64,000 bases of DNA from Allobosea sp. (lineage in GTDB: Bacteria; Pseudomonadota; Alphaproteobacteria; Rhizobiales; Beijerinckiaceae). The translations under genes were made by a program, and so were the position numbers. The notes beneath the pieces were generated by a model that was not told the DNA's origin, did not search any database, and was given only the letters and a program-made list of their open reading frames with translations. Positions 38,050-47,472 of this stretch are shown here, piece by piece (the stretch's first letter is position 1; each line of letters starts with the position of its first letter). The stretch spans positions 1 through 64,000 of the forward strand of contig NZ_JAFKFW010000009.1 of the NCBI RefSeq assembly GCF_017308015.1, given 5' to 3'.

Positions 38050-39456
38050 TCAGGCCGCGAGCGCGAAGAACCGGCCGCGCTCGTCGAGCCAGCGCTCGAT
38101 CGCATCGAGATGCCCATGGCGTCCGACATCGTCCGCCGGCAGCGTTTGGCGCAGGATCGCGATCTCGGCCAACGCTTTCGGTAGCGTGAGCCACGGGACA
38201 TCGGCCTCGATCAGAAGCCGCTCGCGCAGCCAGCCCTGGCCCTTCTGCCAGGCGATCGCAGACAGCGATTGCGGCGCCTCCAGCAGCATCAGCCGGTTGG
38301 CGAAGGCTTTCAGCCGCGCGTCATGAAAGCCCGCCGCGATCGCGGGGCGATCCGGCCAGGGCGAAGCATGCCAGCGAGCGCAAGACCGGGCATCCTCATG
38401 CGAGAGGAAGCCCCCCGCATAGAGCGTCGCCTCGTGATGGGGCGAGGGCTCGCGATCGGCGAAGCGGCCCGCCATCGCGACGGCAAGGTTCGCCCGGAAG
38501 CCGGCATCATCGCGGATGCGGGCGGCGCGCTCGTGGTAGAGCGCAAGATCGCGATGGTCCTCGTCCAAGGCGTGGCAGCCCTGCTCGTAGGCCAACAGGA
38601 TCGGCTGGGCGTTGGTCTTGACCGCCCGGATCGGTCGGACACCACGCTGCGAGAACAGCGCGACGATCTCGTCGACGGCTAAGTCGAGATACGCCGCCGG
38701 ATCGACCGTGAGGTCGGCCACCGCCCAGGAGGTTGCGACAGTCGGGTTCGCCGTGACGCCGACCACCGGCGTCAGTCGCGCGGACCCGCCGAGCAGCAGC
38801 ACCTCGCCGCTCGCCATCATCCGGTGCGGCACGCCCTTGTCGGCGAGGCCGAGCAGCGTCGCGACGGCGGTCGGGGCGACGTCCCGCAGATGCCGCAGCA
38901 AGGCGAGCGTCGCCTTGGTGTCGGCCATGGCGTCATGCGCCTCGTCTTCCGAGAGCGCGATGCCGTTGGCGCGGCAGATTTCGCCGAGCCTGAAGATGGG
39001 CTTGGCTGCCGCGCCGAGCGGGACGGTGATGGCATCGGGCTCCAGCATCGCCACGGCCCGCACCATGGTCAGCAGGTCGGCGCGGCGATGGCCGTTCAGC
39101 GAGGTCGCATAGGCCGGCATGAGATGGGTGAAGAAGGCGTGCCGCAGCACCTCCTCGTCGAACCGAAGCGTGTTGTAGCCGATGATCGTCGCGGGCGCCC
39201 AGACCTCCAGCGCCCTGGCGATGATGCCGAGCATCTCGGTCGAGGACAGCGGGGCCTGCTCCAACTGTTCAGGTCGGATGCCGCTCGTCAGAAGGGCGGC
39301 AGGCGCCGGAACCACATGCGCCGGCAGCCGGCAGCGCAGCGAGAGCTCACCGAGCGGCCGAAGATCGGCATCGGTCTGAATCAGCGCCGCTTGCAGCGGC
39401 AGGTTCCATTGTGGTTCGAGGCCGCTTGTCTCGAGGTCGTAGATCACGAAGGACAC
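38050..39456 (-). CDS. Exonuclease I-like (SbcB) DEDDh exonuclease
   Basis: 468 residues. N-terminal DnaQ-fold with Asp7 and Glu9 in YDLETSG, Asp in YNTLRFDEEVLRH and HDAMADTKA (DEDDh set). The rest resembles the ExoI C-terminal region (PIRAVKTNAQPI, HERAARIRDDAGFRANL). It would digest single-stranded DNA from the 3' end, or DNA or RNA ends more generally. Chromosomal sbcB is normally single and isolated; here it sits in an accessory cluster with an AAA+ ATPase and unknown proteins, so a defence or element-maintenance role is possible. Confidence 0.85.
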   Translation of the reverse strand: MSFVIYDLETSGLEPQWNLPLQAALIQTDADLRPLGELSLRCRLPAHVVPAPAALLTSGIRPEQLEQAPLSSTEMLGIIARALEVWAPATIIGYNTLRFDEEVLRHAFFTHLMPAYATSLNGHRRADLLTMVRAVAMLEPDAITVPLGAAAKPIFRLGEICRANGIALSEDEAHDAMADTKATLALLRHLRDVAPTAVATLLGLADKGVPHRMMASGEVLLLGGSARLTPVVGVTANPTVATSWAVADLTVDPAAYLDLAVDEIVALFSQRGVRPIRAVKTNAQPILLAYEQGCHALDEDHRDLALYHERAARIRDDAGFRANLAVAMAGRFADREPSPHHEATLYAGGFLSHEDARSCARWHASPWPDRPAIAAGFHDARLKAFANRLMLLEAPQSLSAIAWQKGQGWLRERLLIEADVPWLTLPKALAEIAILRQTLPADDVGRHGHLDAIERWLDERGRFFALAA

Positions 39457-39468
39457 GGGTTCAGGTCC

Positions 39469-39936
39469 TCAGTGCCGGCTCGGCGAGCGGCCGGGCTCGA
39501 CCGCTACCTTCGTCAGGTTGATGCCGAGTTCGCGGGCATCCTGCTGCATCGCCGCCTCGACCATCCAGGAGGTGCGCGTCCGGCGGATCTCGTGCTCGTC
39601 GAAAGCCATGGCCTCGTACACCATGATCTTGGTCTCGAAGTGCTCCGTCGCCCGCGCCGGCGCCTCGGCCAGCAGGAAGGCGAACAGGCGGGCGGCCGCC
39701 CGCGCCCCTTCCGCCAATTGCAGGGCGGTCAGGCCGTCCTGCTCCGGATACGCCCGCTCAGCCTGCTGCTCCAGCAGCAGCGCATGCGCCATCGCCTCCT
39801 CCCAGAGCCAGTAGAACCGCTCCGGCCGATCCGTGGTCAGCCGGTAGCTGCGCCGATAGCGCGCCAGGTGCTCGGCGCTCGGCCGCGCCTCGTCCCGGGC
39901 GGTCGCGCCGCCCTCGTTCATCCTCGTCATTCCCAT
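39469..39936 (-). CDS. Hypothetical protein ahead of the ExoI gene
   Basis: 155 residues, helical and charged, no recognised domain. Contains RFYWLWEEAMAHALLLEQQAERAYPEQ. ATG at 39936 was chosen over 39957. It ends 12 bases before the exonuclease start, so the two are one unit at the head of the cluster. Confidence 0.55.
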   Translation of the reverse strand: MGMTRMNEGGATARDEARPSAEHLARYRRSYRLTTDRPERFYWLWEEAMAHALLLEQQAERAYPEQDGLTALQLAEGARAAARLFAFLLAEAPARATEHFETKIMVYEAMAFDEHEIRRTRTSWMVEAAMQQDARELGINLTKVAVEPGRSPSRH

Positions 39937-40188
39937 ATCCGTTCGGGCTCGTTTCAACCCGGAACGGCTCTGTCGGCCTCAGTTCTCGGGGGTTCCCGGG
40001 ATCGGGTTCCGGTTACTCCTCCTTGCATGAATGTATGATCTCGCTTCGGGCTCGAACGCAAAAATCTGGCCCGTAGCCGACATCTGGAAGGTCTGCTTCC
40101 GGGCCGCGTGATGAAGCGGGCGGGCTGCCAGAGATGGCCCGAAGCGGCCCTGGGAACCTCCGCTTCGGGATATGCTGACATCCCCGGC

Positions 40189-41324
40189 TCAGGCACCGTT
40201 CTTGATTAGCTCACGTGATGGTACGCTGGATCTGATTGGTGCCTTCGTAGATCTGCGTGATCTTGGCATCGCGATAGAGGCGCTCGACCTCGAAGCCGCG
40301 GATATAGCCGGAACCACCGAAGACCTGCACGGCATTGGCCGTCTGCGCCACCGCCATGTCGCTGGACTCGAGGAGGCGGAGGTTGCAGGTCTGCCGTGGT
40401 CGATCAGCAGCGCGGCGCGCTCGACAAGGGCGCGGGCGGCGGCGATGTCCTTGGCCATGTCGGCCAGCATCCATTGGAGCCCCTGATTGTCGAGGATCGG
40501 CTTGCCGAACTGGCGCCGTTCGCGGGCGTAACCCAGTGCTGCCTCCAACCCTGCCTGTGCGATGCCGACAGCCAGCGAGGCGATGCCGATGCGGCCCTTC
40601 TCCAGCACGCTCATCATGATGTGGAAGCCGCGCCCCTTCGGACCGAGCAGCGCCTCGCGCGGAACCGCGACGCCGTCGAAATTGAGCGCGCCGACCTGGC
40701 TCGCGCGCTGGCTCATCTTGTGCTCCTTCGGCCCGCGCGAGACGCCCGGTGCATGGAGATCGCCCAGGAAGATGCTCATGCCGCGATGGCCGGCGGCGGG
40801 ATCGGTCGAGGCCAACACGAAGCCGAGATCGGCGACCGGTGCGTTATGAATCCCGAGCTTGCCGCCATCGATGACATAGCCCTCGGCCGTTTCGCGCGCC
40901 GTGGTGCGAACGTTGGAGAGATCGGAGCCGGCCTCCGCCTCGGTTAGGCAATAGGCGATGCGCGTCTTGGCCGAGAGGATGTTGGGCAGGCGCTCAAGCT
41001 GCTCCGGCGTGCCGTAGCGGGTAGCGTCCCGATCAACACGACCAGCCCGCACTGGTCGGCGACCGAGGAATAGCCGCGCGAGAGTTCCTCCATGACGATC
41101 GCGTAGGCGTGGGTATCGAGCCCCGCGCCGCCATGCTCCTCCGGCACGGTGATGCCGAACAGACCGAGCTCACCCATCTGGCGATAGATCTCGGCGGGGA
41201 AGGTCTCGTCGCGGTCGAGATCGGCTGCGGCGGGCCTGACGACATCCTCGGCGAAGCGCCGGGCGGTCTCGCGAATCTGGTCGTAGATTTCGGCGTCGAG
41301 CAGCGGGGCGTGCATGGTTTGCAT
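40189..41324 (-). pseudogene. Acyl-CoA dehydrogenase, several frameshifts
   Basis: The three reading frames together give a family-typical ~380-residue enzyme: EIYDQIRETARRFAEDVVRP at the start, CLTEAEAGSDLSNVRT in the middle, and VFGGSGYIRGFEVERLYRDAKITQIYEGTNQIQRT near the end, then RELIKNGA. The frame changes near 41025 (after VVLIGTL), near 40390 (about a dozen residues also missing before SSDMAVAQ) and near 40212. At least three lesions make it non-functional. Isolated from any fatty acid genes. Confidence 0.88.
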
Positions 41325-41399
41325 CCTCCAATGTGATGTGGACGGTTGGCGCTACGAGCCGCGAACCCTCGCCGTCATTTCAGGGCGCCGCAAAGCGGC

Positions 41400-41492
41400 G
41401 AGCCCGGAATCCAGAGCCGATGCCGTTCACAAAAGAGGGCTCCGGCCGTCCCATTCCATGCCCGCACGGCACCGGTTCTGGATTCCGGGCTC
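41400..41492. repeat. REP-like imperfect palindrome
   Basis: 41400-41419 (GAGCCCGGAATCCAGAGCCG) and 41473-41492 are inverted copies that differ at one of 20 positions; small GC-rich palindromes flank both. This is the form of dispersed REP/BIME elements; other genomic copies cannot be checked here. The 41325-41527 stretch otherwise holds nothing recognisable. Confidence 0.6.
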
Positions 41493-41527
41493 AGGCCTGC
41501 GGCCTGGCGAAGACCAAGCACCACGCC

Positions 41528-41683
41528 TTGAACGAGGGCGAGCGCCTGAGCCGCTCCGCAGAGGGTGTAGCGGTCATCCACGTCACGGCGGATGACGAAA
41601 CCGGCGAGGTCAGTGAGCTCGCGGTGCTGGCGCGGCACGGTGCGATCCCGGAGGAATTCGAGGAGCAGATCAGGGCGCTATGA
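41528..41683 (+). CDS. Small hypothetical protein
   Basis: 51 residues from a TTG start: the acidic VAVIHVTADDETGEVSELAVLARHGAIPEEFEEQIRAL reads as real protein, and its stop overlaps the next ATG (ATGA). The start is uncertain because the upstream frame runs through the REP-like repeat. Confidence 0.42.
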   Translation: MNEGERLSRSAEGVAVIHVTADDETGEVSELAVLARHGAIPEEFEEQIRAL

Positions 41684-41964
41684 AACGCAACCCGCGGCGC
41701 GCCTACGACGAGAACGGGCGCGAAATCCAGCCCGCGACAGTGGGCTCTCAACGCGCGAGGGGCTTCACCAGAGCGGAAATCTGGTGCAATCCTTGCACGC
41801 GCTTCGTCGAGGTCAGCCTCCACGGTCTACCTGACGAGCTGCCGATCCCCGACATCTGTCTGCGCTATCGGTGCTCGAAATGCGGCGGCAAAAGCCTGAC
41901 ATCGCGCGGCAGCATCAGGGAGCATTACGAAAAGCTGGACGAGCAGAGGAAGGCGCGATCCTGA
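41680..41964 (+). CDS. Small protein with four cysteines
   Basis: 94 residues. A CxxC pair in EIWCNPCTRF and another in YRCSKCGGKS are about 30 residues apart, which suggests a small zinc ribbon. Basic ends. Coupled by ATGA to the preceding small frame. Function unknown. Confidence 0.6.
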   Translation: MKRNPRRAYDENGREIQPATVGSQRARGFTRAEIWCNPCTRFVEVSLHGLPDELPIPDICLRYRCSKCGGKSLTSRGSIREHYEKLDEQRKARS

Positions 41965-42002
41965 GCGTTTCCCGCGACGCCCGAATCTGGCAGATCGCCC
42001 GC

Positions 42003-42287
42003 ATGCCATACCCGCCCGACAACCCTCCGCACGTCTTCTCTGTCCTCGCCGGCCGCGAGGTTTCGACATGGTCGGAGGAGTGGAAGCACGAATGCGAGGT
42101 CCGGTACCTGGCCGGGTTGCCGCTGGCGCAGCGGAACGACGCGCTGGACGGCAGCTCGGGCAGCATGAAATTCAAGCGCGGAGAGGCTGCCGTCGCCTAC
42201 CTGCGCGCCGAGATCGAGCGCTATGGGATGCTCAAAGGCAAACCTTCACCCGAACGAAGTTCGCGCCGGCAGGTTTGCGGCGTATGA
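42003..42287 (+). CDS. DUF7696-like small protein
   Basis: 94 residues. WSEEWKHECEVRYLAGLPLAQRNDAL followed by GEAAVAYLRAEIERYG resembles a short family (DUF7696, from memory) found in prophages and islands. ATG at 42003 was chosen because the upstream frame overlaps the previous gene. Ends in an ATGA overlap with the next small gene. Confidence 0.5.
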   Translation: MPYPPDNPPHVFSVLAGREVSTWSEEWKHECEVRYLAGLPLAQRNDALDGSSGSMKFKRGEAAVAYLRAEIERYGMLKGKPSPERSSRRQVCGV

Positions 42288-42469
42288 GCCTCGTGATCCG
42301 AAACGACGTCGAGTTGCTGGCTGCGGTTGATCGAGCGCAGGAGCTTCTGGGCTGCGTCGAGGGGAGCGCCGAGCAGCGCGAGCTGGAAGAAATCGCCGAG
42401 GCGGTCGAGCAATACACGCAGATTACGCTCGCGCAGCGGCATGCCGCCAACGACCACACCAGAAGCTAG
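42284..42469 (+). CDS. Small hypothetical protein
   Basis: 61 residues, acidic helix LLAAVDRAQELLGCVEGSAEQRELEEIAEAVEQYT. ATGA coupling to the upstream gene supports it. Its last four bases overlap the end of the ligase gene on the other strand. Confidence 0.5.
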   Translation: MSLVIRNDVELLAAVDRAQELLGCVEGSAEQRELEEIAEAVEQYTQITLAQRHAANDHTRS

Positions 42470-43503
42470 CCCAGTCGATAGATTGAGGATTCGTCCGCTT
42501 CCTCGCGCAGGCCCTTATAGGAGGCGTGTCGAAGCTTGCTGTCATCGGTCCAGCCGCGCAGCGCGATCTCCGCGACCAGCTCCGGCCGGATCCATCGATA
42601 GCCGCGCTTGCGGACAGGCATCGCCAGCGCCGGCTTGTCTACGATCAGCTTGTCCATCTGCTTGCGCAGCGCGGCGCCGCTAGCTTGGGTAAAGCCGGTG
42701 CCGACGCCACCGACGTAGACGAGATCATCCCCCTTCTGGGCCGCGAGCAATAGCCGGCCGATGCCGCCGAGCGCGATCGTCGAGGGCTCGTAGCCGACGA
42801 TGGCGAAGCTCTCGGACTGGATGCATTTGATCTTGAGCCAGTCGCCGCTCCGTCCGGATCGGTATGGGGCATCGCGACGCTTCGCGATGACACCTTCAAG
42901 CCCGAGTTCGCATGCCTTCCGCAGCAGCCGATCACCCTCTGCTTCGATCTCCTCGCTGAAGCGGATCGAGCCATGCGGGGTTCGGCCGATCAGCTGCTCC
43001 AGCATCTGGCGGCGCTCTTCCAGCTCCAGAATGCGCAGATCCTGGCCGTCGAGATAGAGCAGGTCGAAAGTATATAGCGATGCCTCGGCAGCGAAGCGCT
43101 TACCACCGCGCCCGCCCAGCGCCTTCTGCAGCGCGCCGAAGTCGGAGGCGCCGCGCTCGTCGAGCACCACCGCCTCACCGTCGAGAATCGCGCTGTCCAC
43201 TCCGAGCTCCAGCGCATCATGCGCGATCGTCGGGAAACGCGCTGTCCAATCGTGGCCGCCGCGCGTGATGATCCTGACGCGCTTGCCGGCGATGTGGATG
43301 GCGAGGCGATAGCCGTCCCATTTCACCTCGTACGCCCATTCGTAGCCCACCGGCGCCTTGCTCTGCAGCTGCGCCAGGCAAGGCTCGACCCGTTCTGGCA
43401 TGGGATCGGCGAATAGGTCCCGGCCGCCCTTGGGGCGCTGCGTCGCCGAGCTCTTGACCAGATCGGCCTCCGGCCCAGCTCTGAGAACCCGACGCGCACA
43501 CAT
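42466..43503 (-). CDS. ATP-dependent DNA ligase (LigD ligase-domain type)
   Basis: 345 residues. The adenylated lysine is in EVKWDGYR, followed by AILDGEAVVLD, LYTFDLLYLDG, EGVIAKRRDAPYRSGRSGDWLKIK and a C-terminal OB-like domain ending LRHASYKGLRE, as in LigD/LigC ligases. It lacks the polymerase and phosphoesterase modules of full LigD, and no ku gene is in the window. ATG at 43503 was chosen; the longer frame upstream is the opposite strand of a relaxase remnant. Confidence 0.9.
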   Translation of the reverse strand: MCARRVLRAGPEADLVKSSATQRPKGGRDLFADPMPERVEPCLAQLQSKAPVGYEWAYEVKWDGYRLAIHIAGKRVRIITRGGHDWTARFPTIAHDALELGVDSAILDGEAVVLDERGASDFGALQKALGGRGGKRFAAEASLYTFDLLYLDGQDLRILELEERRQMLEQLIGRTPHGSIRFSEEIEAEGDRLLRKACELGLEGVIAKRRDAPYRSGRSGDWLKIKCIQSESFAIVGYEPSTIALGGIGRLLLAAQKGDDLVYVGGVGTGFTQASGAALRKQMDKLIVDKPALAMPVRKRGYRWIRPELVAEIALRGWTDDSKLRHASYKGLREEADESSIYRLG

Positions 43504-43506
43504 TGA

Positions 43507-45588
43507 ACGCAACTCCACAACGCAACGAGTTACGAACCGGGGCTGCCCCGAATCGTTCCCCGGAACCCGGAGTACCTCGAGGACGATAAGAAGGTCACGG
43601 CAAACGACCCGGACAAAGGCCCTGCACCGGCGAAGGCTCCCGCCTTCAGCTTCGGAACGCCCGAGATCGGAAGCACGCTCAAAGAGCGCATGGCGTTCTG
43701 GGACCTTGCGGAGCAGCACGCGATGGGCGAGGTCCATACCATACAGCACCGCCTGATCGTTGAGCTTCCGCACGAGTGCTCGGCGGAGGACCGCCTCGCC
43801 ATCATGCGGAACTTTACGAAGAAGTACGCCGATGACGGCGTGCCGTATTGGTGCGTCCTCCACGCGCCGGTCAAGGGAAAGAACGACGACCGAAACTTCC
43901 ACGCGCACATCGTCCTCCACGGAAGGCCCGCGAAGCAAATCGACTTCGCGGCCGACGGGATCGACGACGGGAACGGAAAGCCGACCGCGAAGGTCTGGGA
44001 CTTCGCGGCCGTCACGCAGCAGCGGGACGCGTTCCGCAAGACGCGGGACCGCCACCTGCACAGGTAGGACATCCCGGAAGACTAACGGAACAAGTTCGTC
44101 GCCAACGAGCGCAAGCGCTTCGCGCAGATCGTCAACGCCAGGATGACGTCGTCAGGCGTGCCGATCCGCTACGACCACCGCAGCTACAAGGCGATGGGCC
44201 TCGAGGTCGAGGCGATGAGCTCCGTGAAGAACCTCATCCTGAAGCAGTCCGAAAAGTGCGAGCGCCTCGTCCTCGACGCCGGTCAGACCCAGCGGATCGT
44301 CGCCCGCGAGATCGAGCGCCTCGCAAGGCAGCGCGCGGACGGGTTCGGGGAGATCGAGAAGGTCAAGAAGGCGATCCGCAGGAGCGCCTACCGGCTCACG
44401 GAACTCGATCGCGAGGCGCGCAGGCTCGGGCGCCGCGCCGGCCTCGCAAGGAACGCCTCCATGGCCGTCCGCAGGGCCTACGCCAACGCGGCCCTGCGCT
44501 ACGCGCTCGCCAAGGAGGCGCACCTGAAGGCCGAAGTGGCGCTGCGCTTCGAGGACGAGAACCTCAGGCGCCACGTCGAGGCGACGCGGCCCGAGCCCAT
44601 CACCCCGCTCCGCGCCAAGATCGAGGAGCGCCTGCAGCAGGCCCGGAGGGACGACGAGGCCGCGGCGGCGAAGCAGGCCGAGCGCCTGGCCAAGGCGGGA
44701 GCGGACCCGCAGCGGGCGGCTCCGCGCCGCCGGACGGAGTTCATCGTCCAGGGCATCGAGAAGGAACTCGACGCCCTGGCCGATCCCGAGATCCTCGGGA
44801 TGCTCAACCGCGAGGCGAAGATCGAGCTGGCCCGGGTCGAAAGGGAGCATGCCAAGGCCCTCTCAAAGAGCGAGATCATGGTCGAAAAGGCGCTCCGCGC
44901 CTGGAAGTCCGTAGGCGCCGCCACGCCTGCCGAGGTCCCCATGCCGGCCTATACCGAGGCCGCGGCCAGGCCGCCGATCCGGAACCCGGCGCTCGAGAAG
45001 GAGGCGCCGGAGAAGCCGAAGAGCCACCTCAGGCACTACGCCCTGTCCGCGCACGACATGATCAACAGCATGTTCAACACGCCGCACGCAAGGGCCGCCC
45101 TCGACATGGCCAACCGCCTCAGCGACCACATCAAGGAGGCGGGCAAGCTCAAGATCAAGGGAAAGGACACCGCCCAGATCCTCCGTGAGGAAGTCAAGGC
45201 CATGGCAGACGCCTTCGCCAAGGGGCCCGCGGAGGGGCAGATCCTCCTCGCGATCGGACCGCAGGACCGGACGCCCCTGAGAGAGCTGGCTGATGCCTAC
45301 GCCTCGCTGCGCGCCAAGGGCAGGCCCCAGCCCGCGAAGGATCGGGACGAGTCGCACGCGGAACGCCCCGCACCCGCCGCCCCGGACGCCGGGGAGGCCA
45401 GCGCCCCGTCCGCCGCGCCCAAGCCGCAGCCGGAGGCCCGGCCGGAGCCGCCCCCGGCCAATGCGGGCGACCAGCCTCCGCCCGAGGAGGATCCGAAGGA
45501 GGCGAGGAGGCGCAAGCGCCGCGAGCGCGACAGGGAGCGCCGCCGCGCGATCGTCGCCAACCGCAACCGCGACTTTGATCGATCTTGA
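43507..45588 (+). pseudogene. MobA/MobL-family relaxase remnant with two in-frame stops
   Basis: Readable relaxase core without its N-terminus (no start after the TGA at 43504): TLKERMAFWDLAEQHA, HTIQHRLIVELP and the metal-binding NFHAHIVLHGR. TAG at 44065 and TAA at 44083 interrupt HLHR-stop-DIPED-stop-RNKFVANERKRFAQIVN; the same frame then runs open for 500 codons through YDHRSYKAMG and a long charged coiled-coil-like tail rich in Arg, Glu, Ala and Pro. The tail from ATG 44143 (481 residues) could still be translated. Catalytic N-terminal tyrosine region is missing. Confidence 0.78.
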
Positions 45589-45593
45589 TACGC

Positions 45594-46037
45594 GTTATGG
45601 ATGAATCGTGACCGCCTGTCCCAGGGTAAAGTATGGAGCCTCGTGATGGCCGGCTTCGCTATAGTAGCACATGAAGCCGCGGTAGAGCTCTTCGCACATC
45701 CAGATCCGCGCGATCCTGCCGACGATCTCGGATCGCATCCGCCCGTATCTGGCGCCGCATCTCCATCATCTGGTCGGGATTGAGCCAGTAGGCCTTGATC
45801 GGGGTCTTGGCTCCATTCGATGGAGAACACTCCATCTACTAGATGGAGTGTTCCATAGGCTTGTAATTCAAGCGAATTTTCCTCGATGGTGAGGTGGACG
45901 TTGTACCCGATCCGATCGATGTTCGTTGCGTTTAAACGATCGAGGAAATGCACCGTGCCGTCGATCATGGTCGCGGTCATGCCGAGATGCTCGAAGGTCT
46001 CCTGATCTTTCAGGATGATCTTCGGTTCCCTGCGCAC
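45594..46037 (-). pseudogene. Unknown gene remnant(s)
   Basis: The minus strand gives protein-like pieces in more than one frame: EPKIILKDQETFEHLG ... VHFLDRLNATNIDRIGYNVHL ... DGVFSIEW, then KTPIKAYWLNPDQMMEMRRQI and, one frame over, IARIWMCEELYRGFMCYYSEAGHHEAPYFTLGQ ending at 45596. The frame change lies at about 45730. Families not recognised. A 29-bp palindrome lies inside. The remaining 46038-46191 stretch shows nothing. Confidence 0.4.
45825..45853. repeat. 29-bp palindrome
   Basis: GAACACTCCATCTA, one base, TAGATGGAGTGTTC: perfect 14-bp arms. It falls inside the unknown remnant frame and is similar in form, not sequence, to palindromes inside the two antirepressor-like genes. Confidence 0.75.
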
Positions 46038-46191
46038 CTTGGCTGCTCTGCGGGCAGCACCATTGCCGGTCGGCTTGAGTCCGGTGGTCGGCGTTCCACC
46101 TGAGTCCTCGGTTCGGCGCCATGCGCGAATCAGTGTCTCAAGCTATATTCTGCCTGCCGCTGCGGCCTCGGGCGAATCGGCCTAGACGTCT

Positions 46192-47472
46192 TCAGGAACC
46201 TTTCGTCAGCCTCCCAAGGGGGCCGGAAAGACGCGAGACCACGCCCTGCGCCTCCGCTGCGCGCCCCGCGGCGACGTTCGCCTCGATCAGGCTCCGGATC
46301 TCCCTCAGCTCGCCGTGGAGGCCCTTCATGGCCTCGCCGTTCGGCAGGGATCGGCAGAGCAGCGCGATCTCCGCGATCTCCTGGACCAGCGGGTGCACGG
46401 CCTGGGCCGCGGCCTGCTCGATCGTCAGGATCGCGAATGGGTCGGACTGCGGGAGAGCGACTGGCTCGGTCCTGAGCGGCGGCGGCAGATGCCTCTTGGC
46501 GCCTAGCCGCCTTGCGCGTGCGTCCAGCGCCGTCGCGATCATCAGGCCCGATCCGTCGAGGACGGTCTCGGAGAGGCGGCCCGTCGCGACGTGCCAATAG
46601 AGCAGGTCGAGGCGGTAGTGGATGTCGGTGAGCCCGCCCGGGTCGAGGACCGTGGCGATGGCCTTGGCCTGCTCGTGGTTCATAAGGAAGACCGAGGTCA
46701 GCTTGTACTCGTGGCCGAGGTGCTGGTAGGCCTCGATCTGGTACCACGGATCGGGACCCATCAGGCGCAGGCGCGACTGCAGCTCGCGCACCCGCGGACG
46801 AACCTTGTTCGTGCACTGGCCGCCGATCGCGTGACCGAGGTCGACGTCGAAGACGCGCACCTGGTCCTCGGTCACCGTGATCGTCAGTTCCAGCGTCGTT
46901 TCGATCCGCGTGAATCGGTTGTCCTTCCGCACGGACTCGATGAAGCCGCCCAGGATCGCCGCCGGCGGACCGGCCGTCAAGAACCGGCTGTGCTCGATCG
47001 AGTAGTGCCCGGGCCACTGCCGGCCGGAGGTCGGCGTCTTGGCGCCGTAGGCCGCTCCAGGGCCCTGCGCGGCCTCTTCTGCCGCGACGAGCCTGCCGTC
47101 CTCCCAGGCCTTGAAGACGGCCAGGACCTGGCGGGCGAGCTCCTTGCCCGCGGGCGTGCGCGACTGGATGATGATCCAGCGCACCTGCTCCTGGTTGAGG
47201 TAGTAGACGGTGCCGTCCTTGGTCCGGCCCTTGCCGCGGCCGCCCTGGGGGATTGGCGAGATTACTAATCTCACCAATCCGTAGAATTCGAGCTCGGCGA
47301 GGTTCCGCTTGATGAGTGTGCGGATCTGGTTCGTGTGTTTCCAGCCGATGCGCTCGCCGATGTCTTTGTCGACCATGCAGGGCTCGCCGTCGAAGACGTA
47401 GAGGCGGTACCCGTCATGGGTGAACAGTGCCGGCTCGGCGGTGGTCACGGAGGTCGAATGGCTGTCGGCCAT
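46192..47472 (-). CDS. Antirepressor-like protein, paralogue 1
   Basis: 426 residues. The first ~130 residues (RLYVFDGEPCMVDKDIGERIGWKHTNQIRTLIKRNLAELE ... GTVYYLNQEQVRWIIIQSRTPAGKELARQVLAVFKAWED) have the layout of phage antirepressor/Bro-N-like DNA-binding domains. The C-terminal ~290 residues are unfamiliar. The N-terminal part aligns with the protein at 49884-51302 (FDGEP-VD-D, IR-LIKR, LN--Q-RWI, F--WE). Ribosome binding site AAGGAGG. A near-perfect palindrome is embedded at residues 64-74. Divergent from the 48216 gene across a structured noncoding block; likely the element's regulator. Confidence 0.62.
   Translation of the reverse strand: MADSHSTSVTTAEPALFTHDGYRLYVFDGEPCMVDKDIGERIGWKHTNQIRTLIKRNLAELEFYGLVRLVISPIPQGGRGKGRTKDGTVYYLNQEQVRWIIIQSRTPAGKELARQVLAVFKAWEDGRLVAAEEAAQGPGAAYGAKTPTSGRQWPGHYSIEHSRFLTAGPPAAILGGFIESVRKDNRFTRIETTLELTITVTEDQVRVFDVDLGHAIGGQCTNKVRPRVRELQSRLRLMGPDPWYQIEAYQHLGHEYKLTSVFLMNHEQAKAIATVLDPGGLTDIHYRLDLLYWHVATGRLSETVLDGSGLMIATALDARARRLGAKRHLPPPLRTEPVALPQSDPFAILTIEQAAAQAVHPLVQEIAEIALLCRSLPNGEAMKGLHGELREIRSLIEANVAAGRAAEAQGVVSRLSGPLGRLTKGS
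47250..47280. repeat. 31-bp palindrome inside the antirepressor-like gene
   Basis: GGATTGGCGAGATTA, one base, TAATCTCACCAATCC: 14 of 15 pairs. On the coding strand it encodes roughly GLVRLVISPI, in the loop after the conserved LIKRNLAELE helix. Confidence 0.75.

Noticed and set aside
43504..44061. N-terminal extension of the DNA ligase frame to 531 residues
   Set aside because: This part is the reverse of the relaxase remnant's coding strand; ligases of this type begin near 43503 and the added sequence is not ligase-like.
44065..44085. Stop-codon recoding in the relaxase
   Set aside because: A TAG and a TAA within seven codons plus a missing N-terminus make decay far more likely than recoding.
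44143..45588. Independent 481-residue gene of unknown function
   Set aside because: The frame is continuous with the relaxase core apart from two stops, and its opening (YDHRSYKAMG) is the expected next relaxase segment, so it is treated as the tail of the same decayed gene.
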